DNA of 64,000 nt from Palsa-1447 sp964414785 (GCA_964414785.1 CAYPXZ010000019.1:1-64000); one strand, 5' to 3'. Shown: positions 8,313-17,399, counted from the first letter of the stretch. Numbers and translations are program-made. The notes: generated by a model not told the origin, from the sequence alone.

Positions 8313-9734
8313 ATGAACATCGCCCTTATCGGCCCCTCCGGTGTTGGGAAAGGTACCCACGTCGCCAATCTGTCGACCCGCTACGGGCTCCGCCACGCAG
8401 CGACAGGAGACCTGTTCCGCACCAACCTTCATGAGCACACGCCCCTAGGCGTGCTGGCGCGAAAATACATGGAGGCGGGCGCACTCGTGCCCGACGACGT
8501 CGTCGATTCGATGGTCGAGGCATGGGCCGACTCCCAGTCCTATGACGATGGGCTCCTCTTTGACGGATTTCCCAGGACGCCCTGCCAGGCGGACTTCCTT
8601 GACGACCTGATGCACCGGCTCGGCCGGCGCCTCGACGCGATGGTCTTCCTGCGCCTCTCCGACGAGGCGATCGTCTCGCGCCTATCCGGGCGCCTCATCT
8701 GCCGCGAGTGCCAGACCCCCTTCCACAACCGGTTCAACCCGCCGCGGGTCGCCGGCGTCTGCGACTGCTGCGGCAAGCCCCTCTACCACCGCCCCGACGA
8801 CTCTCCCGAGATGGTCCTGCGGCGGCTTCGCATCTTCCACCGCCTGACGGAGCCGCTCCTCGAGCGCTATGCCCTGGAGGGCAACCTGATCATCGTCTCC
8901 GGGGAGGGAACGGTCACTGACGTGGACGCCCGGCTCGTCGAGGCCCTTGACGCGGTCTCGGTCGGCCGCGGGAAGTTCGCCAGCCGCGAGGATTTCGCCA
9001 CGCTTGTCGCCACCTATGAGCCGGCCACGCGCCCGCCCGCCGTGGGTATGGACCTGATCCTCCTTGGGGGGCCGGGCTCGGGCAAGGGGACCCAGGCCGA
9101 GTTGCTAGCCAGCGCCCTCAAATTGCCCCACATCTCGACCGGCGACCTGTTCCGCGAGAACCTCAAGAAGGCGACCGAACTAGGCAAGCTGGCGAAGGCC
9201 TACATGGACCGCGGGGAGTTGGTCCCCGACGACGTCACCGATCACATGGTCGAGGACCGCCTTGGGCGGCCCGATGTGCGCGACGGGTTCATCCTCGACG
9301 GCTACCCCCGCACGCTCGCACAGGCGGTGGCGCTCGAGGAGATCCTCTCGCGGCTCGGTCGCCGGATAACGGGGGCCCTTAACATCGACGTTCCGGACTC
9401 CTCAATTGTGGAGCGCCTTTCGGGGCGCCTTATCTGCCGCTCCTGCCAGGCCCCCTTCCATCTGCGCTTTCACCCGCCCAAGAAGGCGGGCTTTTGCGAT
9501 CACTGCGGCGGCGAGCTCTACCGGAGGTCCGATGACAACCCCGCAACCATCCGCACCCGTCTCGCCACCTTCCACCGGCAGGCCGCTCCCCTGATTCACT
9601 ACTACCGGGAGTTGGGAGTCTTCCGGATCATCTCGGGAAATGACGCCGTCGACGTGGTTTCCGCCAGGTGCCTCTACGCCGCGAAGGAGCTTGCAGCGCA
9701 GCACAGCGTCGCAGCGCCCGTCGTGGCCGTCTAA
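8313..9734 (+). CDS. adk: Tandem adenylate kinase (two fused Adk domains)
   Basis: A 473-residue protein with two complete adenylate kinase domains in tandem, residues 1-220 and 246-465; the usual enzyme has about 215. Adenylate kinase interconverts ATP + AMP and 2 ADP. Each half has a P-loop (GPSGVGKGTH; GGPGSGKGTQ), TGDLFR, an AMP-binding DGFPRT or DGYPRT, and a LID with four cysteines (C130/C133/C150/C153; C375/C378/C395/C398), the zinc-LID form. The core arginines appear to be present in both halves. Domain 2 is closer to the consensus (KGTQ, LGKLAKAYMDRGELVPDD). The halves are clearly paralogous. The start ATG at 8313 gives the expected first beta strand. Confidence 0.95.
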   Translation: MNIALIGPSGVGKGTHVANLSTRYGLRHAATGDLFRTNLHEHTPLGVLARKYMEAGALVPDDVVDSMVEAWADSQSYDDGLLFDGFPRTPCQADFLDDLMHRLGRRLDAMVFLRLSDEAIVSRLSGRLICRECQTPFHNRFNPPRVAGVCDCCGKPLYHRPDDSPEMVLRRLRIFHRLTEPLLERYALEGNLIIVSGEGTVTDVDARLVEALDAVSVGRGKFASREDFATLVATYEPATRPPAVGMDLILLGGPGSGKGTQAELLASALKLPHISTGDLFRENLKKATELGKLAKAYMDRGELVPDDVTDHMVEDRLGRPDVRDGFILDGYPRTLAQAVALEEILSRLGRRITGALNIDVPDSSIVERLSGRLICRSCQAPFHLRFHPPKKAGFCDHCGGELYRRSDDNPATIRTRLATFHRQAAPLIHYYRELGVFRIISGNDAVDVVSARCLYAAKELAAQHSVAAPVVAV

Positions 9735-9852
9735 ACCACCCTGCCCTCAGTCAGCCCAAGGCTCTCAATTGGTTTGAGGCCGCGCGGCTTTGCCTGAGGA
9801 TCGCGCCCAGTTTATTACGAGGCGCGATGCCGCGAGCCTCGGCCCGCGGTGC

Positions 9853-10560
9853 TCAGGCCCCATCCCCTTCGCCGGCCCTCGTCTGGTGCGCAACGACGAG
9901 CGTGTAAAAGCACAGGATGATATTCTGGAGCGGGAGCTGGAGCGGTGTCGGCAGGGCGTAGATGATGGCCACAGCGGGAATCCAGACGCCAAGGTTGGAT
10001 ATCAGGAGCGGCAGGGCCCGCCTCCAATACCAGCGCGGTGCCCGGATGTCCGATCCCAGCCCGGCCCAATCGTAGTTGCTGTCCACGAGATGGTAGACGA
10101 CGGCCGTCAGCGGAACGGCGAGGACCGGACAGTAGACGAATTGGTCGATCGCCACCTTGACCGCGATGGTCATGAAGTCGTGGCCCGTCCCCACGATGTG
10201 CGCCTGCGTCCGGTACCAAAGGTCGATCTCGAAGCCCTTGTAGGCCCAGAAGGCCACCAATCCGAAGCCCTGGATCCAGGTGTACCGGATCTTTCCGGAG
10301 GGATCCCTCTGGAGAAAATGCAGGTAGAGAAACGGCAGCAAACCCCCGAAAAGAGCGGTCGAGGCCATCCCCAGGGCGAATCCCGATGCCTGGCGAATCT
10401 CCATGAGCCGGGCCAGGAGGGAATGAAACGCGGGCAGGTAATAGTAGCCCAGAACAACCAGGAGCCCGACAATCTGCAAGACCATGCCAGGCACCATGTT
10501 GGCCTTTGCCCCCCGCAGTCCTGATTGCCAGGGGGCCGGTGGTATGGGAGAGGAATTCAT
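9853..10560 (-). CDS. Multipass membrane protein, possibly Mpv17/PMP22-like
   Basis: A 235-residue protein with about five or six hydrophobic segments. Several spaced motifs recall the Mpv17/PMP22 family: KGFEIDLWYR (compare H.WY), KVAIDQFVYCP (compare K..DQ....P) and LISNLGVWIPAVAIIYALP near the C-terminus (compare the W..WP..Q..N.xVP block). The match is by eye only. If correct it would be an inner-membrane channel-like protein of unknown role. It is convergent with adk and divergent from the HlyD operon, so it is probably transcribed alone. Confidence 0.55.
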   Translation of the reverse strand: MNSSPIPPAPWQSGLRGAKANMVPGMVLQIVGLLVVLGYYYLPAFHSLLARLMEIRQASGFALGMASTALFGGLLPFLYLHFLQRDPSGKIRYTWIQGFGLVAFWAYKGFEIDLWYRTQAHIVGTGHDFMTIAVKVAIDQFVYCPVLAVPLTAVVYHLVDSNYDWAGLGSDIRAPRWYWRRALPLLISNLGVWIPAVAIIYALPTPLQLPLQNIILCFYTLVVAHQTRAGEGDGA

Positions 10561-10681
10561 CGAGGGCCGGGGATCCTCTCAGCAAGCGGCCCCGGCCCGC
10601 GAGCCCATTTGAGAACGGCGGCCGGATCGCGGCAGATTTCAGTCGCCACGGTTTGTTTCGCCAACCCAATTGGTGGATCGC

Positions 10682-11728
10682 ATGAAACGGAAGCGTCTTA
10701 TCCTGATTCTCATTCTTGCGCTGTTGGCGGTCGCGGCCGTCATAGCCGTCACCACGAGGAGGACTCGCCTGGTTCTGACGGGCATCGTGACCACCGACGA
10801 GGTCATCGTCAGCCCCGAGATCCAGGGGCGCCTGCAGGAGCTCAAGGTCAACCAGGGAGACTCTGTGAAGCGCGGACAAATCCTAGCCGTCCTGGCGCCG
10901 GCCGAGTGGAAGGCCGACCTGGCCTTTTTCGAGAACGGCGAGCGGGCGGCCGCCGCCCAAACGACCCAGGCCGAGGCCGATCTCGCATTCCAGGAGAAGC
11001 TGACCGGCGAGCAGGTGAAGCAGGCCGAGGCAAACCTTGCCTCGGCGCAGGCCATGGTGGCCCAGGCCGAGGCCGACCTGGAGATCGCCCATCTGAACTT
11101 TGACCGCTCCGGGGCCCTTCGCCGCGAGGGGACGAATTCCGTCCAGGATTTCGACCAGGCGAGGACCACGTTTGACAGCGCCAAGGCCCGTGCGGCCTCG
11201 GTTCGCAAGCAGGCCGTGTCGGCGGAGGCCGCCCTAGAGATCGCGAAAGCGGGGATCACCCAGATCGCCGCCCGGCGCGCCGCGCTCGAGGCCAGCCGCG
11301 GGCAGCTCGCCGCCGCGGCCTCCCAGAAGGACAAGGCGGGCGTCCGATTCGGGTACACGGAGATCCGGGCCCCTATAGACGGGATTGTTAACGTGCGAGC
11401 CGCCCTTACCGGGGAGGTCGTGACCCCGGGCCAGCCCATCGTTACGCTCATCGACCCAAAGAACCTGTGGGTGCGGGCGGACGTCGAGGAGAGCTACATC
11501 GACCGGGTGCGCCTCGGCGACACGTTTACGGTCCGCCTCCCGTCGGGCTCGGAGCGCCAGGGCGTCGTGTTCTTCCGGGGTGTCGACGCCGACTACGCCA
11601 CCCAGCGCGACGTGAGCCGGACGAAGCGCGACATCAAGACCTTCGAAGTGCGGCTGCGGTGCGACAACGCCGACCAGAGCCTGGCCGTGGGCATGACGGC
11701 GTACGTTGTCCTGACGCTTGCCCGGTAG
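10682..11728 (+). CDS. HlyD-family periplasmic adaptor (membrane fusion protein)
   Basis: A 348-residue protein with one N-terminal membrane anchor (LILILILALLAVAAVIAV), then a lipoyl-like half (VIVSPEIQGRLQELKVNQGD), a long Ala/Glu/Gln-rich coiled coil at about residues 75-210, the second lipoyl half (GYTEIRAPIDGIVNVR) and a beta-barrel (DPKNLWVRADVEESYIDRV). It should bridge an inner-membrane transporter to an outer-membrane channel. The ATG at 10682 is chosen over in-frame TTG/GTG codons just upstream. It is followed after 23 bases by an ABC ATPase and then an ABC-2 permease, forming an export operon. Confidence 0.93.
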   Translation: MKRKRLILILILALLAVAAVIAVTTRRTRLVLTGIVTTDEVIVSPEIQGRLQELKVNQGDSVKRGQILAVLAPAEWKADLAFFENGERAAAAQTTQAEADLAFQEKLTGEQVKQAEANLASAQAMVAQAEADLEIAHLNFDRSGALRREGTNSVQDFDQARTTFDSAKARAASVRKQAVSAEAALEIAKAGITQIAARRAALEASRGQLAAAASQKDKAGVRFGYTEIRAPIDGIVNVRAALTGEVVTPGQPIVTLIDPKNLWVRADVEESYIDRVRLGDTFTVRLPSGSERQGVVFFRGVDADYATQRDVSRTKRDIKTFEVRLRCDNADQSLAVGMTAYVVLTLAR

Positions 11729-11751
11729 CGGCAATAGCCCCCGCGTGCTCC

Positions 11752-12741
11752 ATGTTTGATGTCGAAGTCCAGAACCTCACCAAACGCTTCGGTGACTTCT
11801 GCGCGGTCGACGCCCTCAACTTCAGCGTGACCCACGGCGAGGTGTTTGGCCTGCTAGGACCCAACGGCGCAGGCAAGTCGACGCTCCTACGGATGCTCAC
11901 GACGCTCGTGCCCCCCACCTCGGGCACGGCCCGGGTCAACGGCTTCGACATCGTGGGAAGGCCCAATGACGTGCGAAAGTCGATCGGCGTGATCCCCCAG
12001 GCCCTCACCTCCGACCTGGACCTGAGCGCCGACGAGAACATGCGCATCTATGCAAAGCTCTACAGCATCCCGAGTGCGAAGAGCAGGAAGACGATCGGCG
12101 AGCTCCTCGAGGCCGTGGATCTCCTTCCGTGGCGCGACAAGCCCCTGAAGATGTACTCGGGCGGCATGCGCCGGCGCCTGGAAATCGCGAGGGGCCTGGT
12201 CCACGAGCCCAAGATGTTCTTCTTGGACGAGCCGACCACGGGCCTTGATCCCGCCTCACGGACCGCCGTCTGGACGATGCTCGAGCGGCTCAAGCGCGAG
12301 CGAGACCTGACGATCATCGTCACCACCCACTACATGGACGAGGCCGACAAGCTCTGCGACCGGATCGCCATCGTCGACCACGGCAAGCTCGTGGCGCTCG
12401 ACTCACCCCTTAAGCTCAAGGCGTCCATACCCGGCCGCAATATCCTGGAGGTCTGCTTCATCGACCCGCCCGCGCATTGGGAGGATACGCTGCGCAACCT
12501 GCCCGACGTGGCGGAGGTCAAGGCGCATACGCCGGTATTCCGCCTGTCGTCCAACAACGGGCCCCAGACGACCCTCGCTGTCATGGAGGCGGCACGCGCC
12601 TGCGGGATCTCCATCGCCTCCCTCTCGGTGCAGAGCACGACGCTCGACGACGTCTTCATGCACTACACGGGCCACGAGTTGCGCGACGCCCTGCAGGCCC
12701 CGGCTCCCAGGAACCTCATCATGAGGAAGGAACCCCAATGA
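11752..12741 (+). CDS. ABC-2 type transporter ATP-binding protein
   Basis: A 329-residue cytosolic ATPase of the DrrA/CcmA type. It shows Walker A GPNGAGKST (about residue 35), signature YSGGMRRRLEIARGL (about 135), Walker B MFFLDEPTTGLDP and the switch His in IVTTHYMDEADKL. The C-terminal ~90 residues form the extra domain typical of DrrA-like exporters. The open frame extends upstream to 11467 inside hlyD, but homology begins at the ATG 11752. It is the middle gene of the HlyD / ATPase / permease operon, so it powers export of an unidentified compound. Confidence 0.94.
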   Translation: MFDVEVQNLTKRFGDFCAVDALNFSVTHGEVFGLLGPNGAGKSTLLRMLTTLVPPTSGTARVNGFDIVGRPNDVRKSIGVIPQALTSDLDLSADENMRIYAKLYSIPSAKSRKTIGELLEAVDLLPWRDKPLKMYSGGMRRRLEIARGLVHEPKMFFLDEPTTGLDPASRTAVWTMLERLKRERDLTIIVTTHYMDEADKLCDRIAIVDHGKLVALDSPLKLKASIPGRNILEVCFIDPPAHWEDTLRNLPDVAEVKAHTPVFRLSSNNGPQTTLAVMEAARACGISIASLSVQSTTLDDVFMHYTGHELRDALQAPAPRNLIMRKEPQ

Positions 12742-12751
12742 AGGAGATGCA

Positions 12752-13864
12752 ATGATCCGGATCTGGGCCATCATCGAGCGCGACCTAAGGCGGTTCCGGC
12801 GCAGTCCGGCACTGATGGCGATGTCCCTGATAATGCCCCTGGTGCAGCTTATCTTCCTCGGCTACGCGTTCGGCGGGCAGGTGAAGCACCTGCGCCTCGG
12901 CGTCGTCGACCAGGACCACGGGCTGCCGGCGATCAAGCTCAGGGAGATGTTCCAGGCCGTCGCCGCCAACGCCCAGACCTTCGAGACCGTTGCGTACGGC
13001 GACATGGCCGAGGCCGTTCGCGACCTACGGGACGGAAAGGTCAACGGTGTCCTCAATATTCCTCCCGAGTTCTCGCGAAAGCTTCATGCCGGGGCGGCCC
13101 CCAAGATATCGCTCATCGAGGACAACACGGACCAGTTCTCCTCGAACGCCCTCGGCGGGGTCCTCCAGCAGTTGGTGGTCACCTACAACCAGCCGGCCGT
13201 CGCTCCCCACCTGACCGCGGGTGCCACGCTCTCGATCGTCGAGATTTACCCGTACGTGCCGTACATCCAGTACCTGCTGCCCGGGACGATCGTCCTCGCC
13301 ATCTTCGTGTCGGCGATGATCGGCGGCGGGATCATCTACATCGACGACAAGGCCCGCGGGCTCCACGAGGGCTACCTGGTGACGCCCATCGCGAAGTTCG
13401 AGCTCATTCTTGGGTTCAACCTCTCCGGGGTCATCAAGGCGGTCCTCTCGGGAGTGGTCCTCGTCACGATCGGATCCCTGATAGCGGGGATCCCGGATCC
13501 CTTCAACCTCGCACGCCTGGCGCGGTTGTTGATCCTGGTGCTGGCGACCTCCATGGCGCTCATCAGCATGATGTTCCTGATCGTGGTGCGGGTCAACGAC
13601 CCCCTCCTGCCCCGCGCCATATTCGGGATGCTCAACACCGTCCTCTTCTTCCCGAGCGGCGCCGTCTACCCCATCGAGGCCTTCCCCGCGTGGATGCGCG
13701 TCACGACGACGATCAATCCGTTCAAGTACGCGGTGCATGGCTTCAAGGATCTCCTGCTCAAGAACACGAGCTTGGTCGCGATCGACCAGGACCTCCTTTT
13801 CCTGTTCGGCTTCGCCGCCGTCTCCATGGGGGTGGCGACCTGGATGTTCAAGAGGACCCTCTAG
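12752..13864 (+). CDS. ABC-2 type transporter permease
   Basis: A 370-residue permease: one N-terminal membrane segment (LMAMSLIMPLVQLIFLGYAF), a ~140-residue periplasmic domain, then five more membrane segments. The family block FPSGAVYPIEAFPAWMR is present near the C-terminus. AAGGAG lies about six bases before the ATG. It starts 10 bases after the ATPase gene and pairs with it. A single permease gene implies a homodimeric channel. It resembles the YbhR/YhhJ type that works with HlyD adaptors. Confidence 0.93.
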   Translation: MIRIWAIIERDLRRFRRSPALMAMSLIMPLVQLIFLGYAFGGQVKHLRLGVVDQDHGLPAIKLREMFQAVAANAQTFETVAYGDMAEAVRDLRDGKVNGVLNIPPEFSRKLHAGAAPKISLIEDNTDQFSSNALGGVLQQLVVTYNQPAVAPHLTAGATLSIVEIYPYVPYIQYLLPGTIVLAIFVSAMIGGGIIYIDDKARGLHEGYLVTPIAKFELILGFNLSGVIKAVLSGVVLVTIGSLIAGIPDPFNLARLARLLILVLATSMALISMMFLIVVRVNDPLLPRAIFGMLNTVLFFPSGAVYPIEAFPAWMRVTTTINPFKYAVHGFKDLLLKNTSLVAIDQDLLFLFGFAAVSMGVATWMFKRTL

Positions 13865-13890
13865 CCGGGGCAGCATCCCGGGCCCGGCTC

Positions 13891-15021
13891 CTAGAGGCGA
13901 AGGAAGATTTTCCTCCGATAGAGGAACCCCGCCACGAGGATGCAAAGGACGATGCTCACCAGGGCAAGGACGACGCCCCCGAGGCCCGACCAGATTCCGT
14001 TAAGCAGGCCCGCAATCGGGCCGCCTGCGAAGCGCTCCGAGAGGGCGTTGAAGTCCAGGATGTTGCTCAGGATATAGACGGCGAGGGCGTTCGATCCGAG
14101 CCACACGAAGGGCTGCAGCCAGCGGTTGTATTTCCACACGTCGGCCACCGCGTAGAAGGCGGCCAGGAGCATCATGCTCCATCCGCCCGCGACCAGCACA
14201 AAGGATGACGTCCATATCTTCTTTATCACGGGGAACTGCAGGCCCCAGGCAAAGCCGGCGACGAAAAGCACCGCGCCGGCGACCGCCAGGAACCGCACCC
14301 TTCCCCACTCGCTTCGTCTCGGGTCGCGGATGCAAAGGCCCGCCATCACCCCGAGCAGACAGGTCGCCACGGCGGGGAACGTGCTGAGCAGGCCCTCCGG
14401 GTCGTGGTCCCCGTCCCACTTGCGCAGGGGCAGGTAGCGGGCATCGAGCCAGTTCGTGAGGTTGTGTCCCTCCCGAAAATCGCCCGTGCCGAAACCGGGG
14501 ACGGGAACGAAGGTAAGGAGCGCCCAGTAGCCAACCAAGAGGCCACAGACCAAGCCGACAAGGGACCTGGGCGTAAGCCAGAGATAGGCGAGGCTCGCGC
14601 CGCAGTAGCAGAGCGCAATCCGTTGGAGTACCCCCAAGAGCCGCAACTGGTCCAGCGACGTAGCGAAGCCTCCATAGTAGAAGAGGCCCAAAAGGTACAA
14701 CAGCGCCGTGCGCCTGGCGACGCGCTGCAGCGCACCGCCCCGCCCCGAGGACGCGATGATGCGGTCGAGCGAATACGGGATCGCGACGCCGACCATGAAC
14801 ACGAACAAGGGAAAGATTAGGTCGTAGAAGCGCACGCCCGCCCATGCGACATGGTCCAGCTGTGTGGCGACAAAGCGTGCGGCACTTCCCCCGTTTAGGT
14901 GGGAAAAGGCGCTACCCAGCGCGTCGGCTCCCATGATCCACATCATGTCGAATCCGCGCAGCGCATCGAGCGAGGCGAGCCGTTGGGAGGGTGCCTGTGG
15001 GAAGTTTTGGGTGGCGCTCAT
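13891..15021 (-). CDS. HGSNAT-like membrane acyltransferase (DUF5009)
   Basis: A 376-residue protein with about 10 membrane segments and the family opening RLASLDALRGFDMMWIMGAD, then FPLFVFMVGVAIPYSLDR. This matches DUF5009, the bacterial relatives of heparan-alpha-glucosaminide N-acetyltransferase (NagX in Bacteroidetes). The mammalian protein moves an acetyl group across a membrane onto terminal glucosamine. Here the ATG (15021-15019) overlaps the TGA of the GH89 gene as ATGA, so the two are translationally coupled. This fits a shared role in handling terminal (N-acetyl)glucosamine. The actual acyl acceptor is not shown. Confidence 0.85.
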   Translation of the reverse strand: MSATQNFPQAPSQRLASLDALRGFDMMWIMGADALGSAFSHLNGGSAARFVATQLDHVAWAGVRFYDLIFPLFVFMVGVAIPYSLDRIIASSGRGGALQRVARRTALLYLLGLFYYGGFATSLDQLRLLGVLQRIALCYCGASLAYLWLTPRSLVGLVCGLLVGYWALLTFVPVPGFGTGDFREGHNLTNWLDARYLPLRKWDGDHDPEGLLSTFPAVATCLLGVMAGLCIRDPRRSEWGRVRFLAVAGAVLFVAGFAWGLQFPVIKKIWTSSFVLVAGGWSMMLLAAFYAVADVWKYNRWLQPFVWLGSNALAVYILSNILDFNALSERFAGGPIAGLLNGIWSGLGGVVLALVSIVLCILVAGFLYRRKIFLRL

Positions 15022-17369
15022 GGGTTGTGGGGGGCCTGGGGCTTCTTCCACGCAAAGCCGGGGTATCTCTCAAGCATGGCGGGCCTCCATTTCTCGAGGA
15101 GCCTGCGGGCCGTGGACACGGAATCGCCCTCGGGCTCCGCCGAATAGCTTTCGTGGCCGTCGCACCACGCATACTCCCATGCGGAAAGGCTTCGGTAGAA
15201 CTCGCTCGACTCGTCGCCGGGCCGGCCCATGACCCGGTAGAGCTTCTCCTCGGTGTAGCCAGGAGGCTGCGCGGAGAGATAGGCAAAGAGCCTCTCCCAG
15301 CGCTGGCGGTAGAACCCCTTCACCAAGCCCGACCACTGCCTGCACGCATAGTCGTGAAGCTCGGCGTCGCGGCTGGGCGGGCCCCACAGGGTGAGCAGAA
15401 GGCGCGCATTGCGCTCATAGAGGTCCTGCTCCGCGCGCGTTGTGCCCCAGCGCCTCGCATCGGCAATCCAGGCGCCCAGCAGGAACTCGCGCCGTGTCCC
15501 CAGGAGCGCATCAAAGTCGTCCATCAGGTCCAAGAACCGGGCTTTTGCGCCGTCAAAGCGCGCCATGTCGCCCGCCTTGTAGGCGCCGGCCATGTCCGAA
15601 TACAAGGGCAGAGAAAGGTCGGCCAGGGCCTGGCGGGCCACGTCAACCAAGTCGTAGCGGTAGGTGTCCAGCCCCCCGAGTTCTCCCGAGGCGGACTGCA
15701 GCTCGGCCCAGGCGCTCCAGACCTCCCGGACGTCGTAATCCCGCTCAAAGTTGCCCCAGGGGGAAGCCTTCTCGAGGTCGAGCGCAGGGGGCGCCGTAAA
15801 GGGGCTCTCCATCTGGGGCGAGGGGTCGCGCTGCGCGTACACGGACCCGAGCAGGCGGCCCCACGCCGCCTGCGCCGCCGGCGAATCGCTTCCATAGCGG
15901 GCCCTGACGTAGCCCCTGGTCCATTCCGGGAGATCCGGTGCGCTCCGGCGCCACGCCACGTCAAAAGCGAGGTCATAGACTATCGGGTTCTGCTCGATGG
16001 CCTCGGGGAAGGCGCCGATCCCGACCAGGCTCCCGGCCGCGGGCGTCCCGAGAAGCGACGGGGCGTTGGAGGCAACCTCAGGCAGGTTGGCGCCCAGGCA
16101 GGTGCGGCCCCCGAAGTTGTGCAGGACGCCGGCGACCCAGGGCCGGCCCCAGAACGCCTTCGTCTCGCGCCATTTCTCACCGGTCAGGTCGAGCACAAGC
16201 AGGCGCCCCGGCGGGATCCCGTTCACAACGCCCTCCCGGATGGTCCAGCCCTGCATCACAAGCGTCGCCTTCGGGTCGAAGTCGCTCGTGACGGCGAAGA
16301 TCTTGGCTCCGACTGATGTCAGGTACGCCTCCCCCTCCTTTGGCGGCTCCCCCTCGTGGAACGGGTCCGCGGCATAGAGGTGGTCGGTGCCGAGAAGCTT
16401 CGATTGCTCCTGGAGGAAGACCCGGCCGACGGTGGCGAACAGCGGATCCTCGGGGTCGAGCTGGGCCGTACCGGGCGGGACCTCGCACCAGATCTTCTTT
16501 CGCTGGATCGCCGCCTTGGGGAATTTCTCCAGGAAGGCCATGGGGACGCATCCCGAGAATCCCTGGAGTATCGGCGTCATGCCGAGCGCGCGCTCCCTTG
16601 CGAGGATGAAACGCCCGAGGTCCAGGTGGGAGTCGATCCACGGCTGCGGCAGGGGCCCGGCCCACTGCTCGATGTTGGTCAGCCACTGCCAGCCCGAGAA
16701 CGCCGGCCCCACGAAGAATTTCCGGATCTCCTCGTCGCCCATCCCGAACTGCTTGAGTGTCGCCTGCCACACCGCTTCCTGGCCCGTTGTTGCGAGCGGC
16801 ATGGTGACGCCATGGAGCGCCATCCAGTCGATCTCCCGCTCCCATCTCGCACGGTCCCACCACGACATCGAGTAGTTGAACGTGCAGTAGTTCAGATACG
16901 CCCGGTAGCGGTAGGGTGAAGTTACCCGCGCCTTTGTCTCTAAGGCAGGGAGCTTCCCCGGAATGTTCAGGTTGTCGCCGTCCCAAGAGAGCTGCGCATG
17001 CGCGACGTTGCGAAGGTACCAACCCAGGGCTGAGGCGATCGAGACGCCCGTGTTGCCGCGCAACACCAGTCGCCCGCCGCGCGACTCCACCTCGAAGACG
17101 TCAGCCCCGCCGGCGTCCGCCGGGATCTGCTCGACGTCGATCTCCGAGGCGTGAGCCGGGATTACCCGCCTGACGACGCCCCGCGCCGCGTCCTCCGCCG
17201 GAGTGGCCCGGGCGCAAGGAGTGAGGCTAAGGAGGAGCAAAAGGGACCCTGCGATTAGGGCGGTCGGGCGGAGGGCCCCGTCTCGGCGCCCGACCAAAGC
17301 CCGCGATTCGGACCGCGGCAATGCGGCAGCAGCCGAACGCTCTTTGCCGAGGGGGGTATGACCCAGCAT
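15018..17369 (-). CDS. Alpha-N-acetylglucosaminidase (GH89, NAGLU-like)
   Basis: A 783-residue exported enzyme with a signal-like segment at about residues 31-56 (LIAGSLLLLLSLTPCARA). Domains follow the NAGLU order: N-terminal alpha/beta domain, TIM barrel (YRAYLNYCTFNYSMSWWDR, HGVTMPLATTGQEAVW) and helical C-terminal domain. Candidate catalytic glutamates are in DPFHEGEPP (about 339) and GAFPEAIEQNP (about 456). GH89 enzymes remove terminal alpha-linked GlcNAc from glycans. The ATG at 17369 is chosen over 17399 because AAGGAG lies just upstream. A LacI-type operator (17384-17399) lies directly before it, and its stop overlaps the DUF5009 start. Confidence 0.93.
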   Translation of the reverse strand: MLGHTPLGKERSAAAALPRSESRALVGRRDGALRPTALIAGSLLLLLSLTPCARATPAEDAARGVVRRVIPAHASEIDVEQIPADAGGADVFEVESRGGRLVLRGNTGVSIASALGWYLRNVAHAQLSWDGDNLNIPGKLPALETKARVTSPYRYRAYLNYCTFNYSMSWWDRARWEREIDWMALHGVTMPLATTGQEAVWQATLKQFGMGDEEIRKFFVGPAFSGWQWLTNIEQWAGPLPQPWIDSHLDLGRFILARERALGMTPILQGFSGCVPMAFLEKFPKAAIQRKKIWCEVPPGTAQLDPEDPLFATVGRVFLQEQSKLLGTDHLYAADPFHEGEPPKEGEAYLTSVGAKIFAVTSDFDPKATLVMQGWTIREGVVNGIPPGRLLVLDLTGEKWRETKAFWGRPWVAGVLHNFGGRTCLGANLPEVASNAPSLLGTPAAGSLVGIGAFPEAIEQNPIVYDLAFDVAWRRSAPDLPEWTRGYVRARYGSDSPAAQAAWGRLLGSVYAQRDPSPQMESPFTAPPALDLEKASPWGNFERDYDVREVWSAWAELQSASGELGGLDTYRYDLVDVARQALADLSLPLYSDMAGAYKAGDMARFDGAKARFLDLMDDFDALLGTRREFLLGAWIADARRWGTTRAEQDLYERNARLLLTLWGPPSRDAELHDYACRQWSGLVKGFYRQRWERLFAYLSAQPPGYTEEKLYRVMGRPGDESSEFYRSLSAWEYAWCDGHESYSAEPEGDSVSTARRLLEKWRPAMLERYPGFAWKKPQAPHNP

Positions 17370-17383
17370 GGGAAACTCTCCTT

Positions 17384-17399
17384 TTGACAACGTTTTCAA
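17384..17399. promoter_or_regulatory. LacI-type operator upstream of the GH89 gene
   Basis: The 16-mer TTGACAACGTTTTCAA is a near-perfect palindrome with the central CG typical of LacI-family sites. It lies 15 bases from the GH89 start, at the edge of that gene's AAGGAG ribosome-binding site, and also upstream of the divergent SGNH gene. The surrounding ~45 bases closely match those at 28733-28780 upstream of GH3. Related sites are at 31159 and 35647. Confidence 0.7.

Noticed and set aside
14000..14845. 281-residue minus-strand frame inside the DUF5009 gene
   Set aside because: Same strand but a different frame from the multi-membrane-segment protein; Arg/Gly/Pro-rich shadow.
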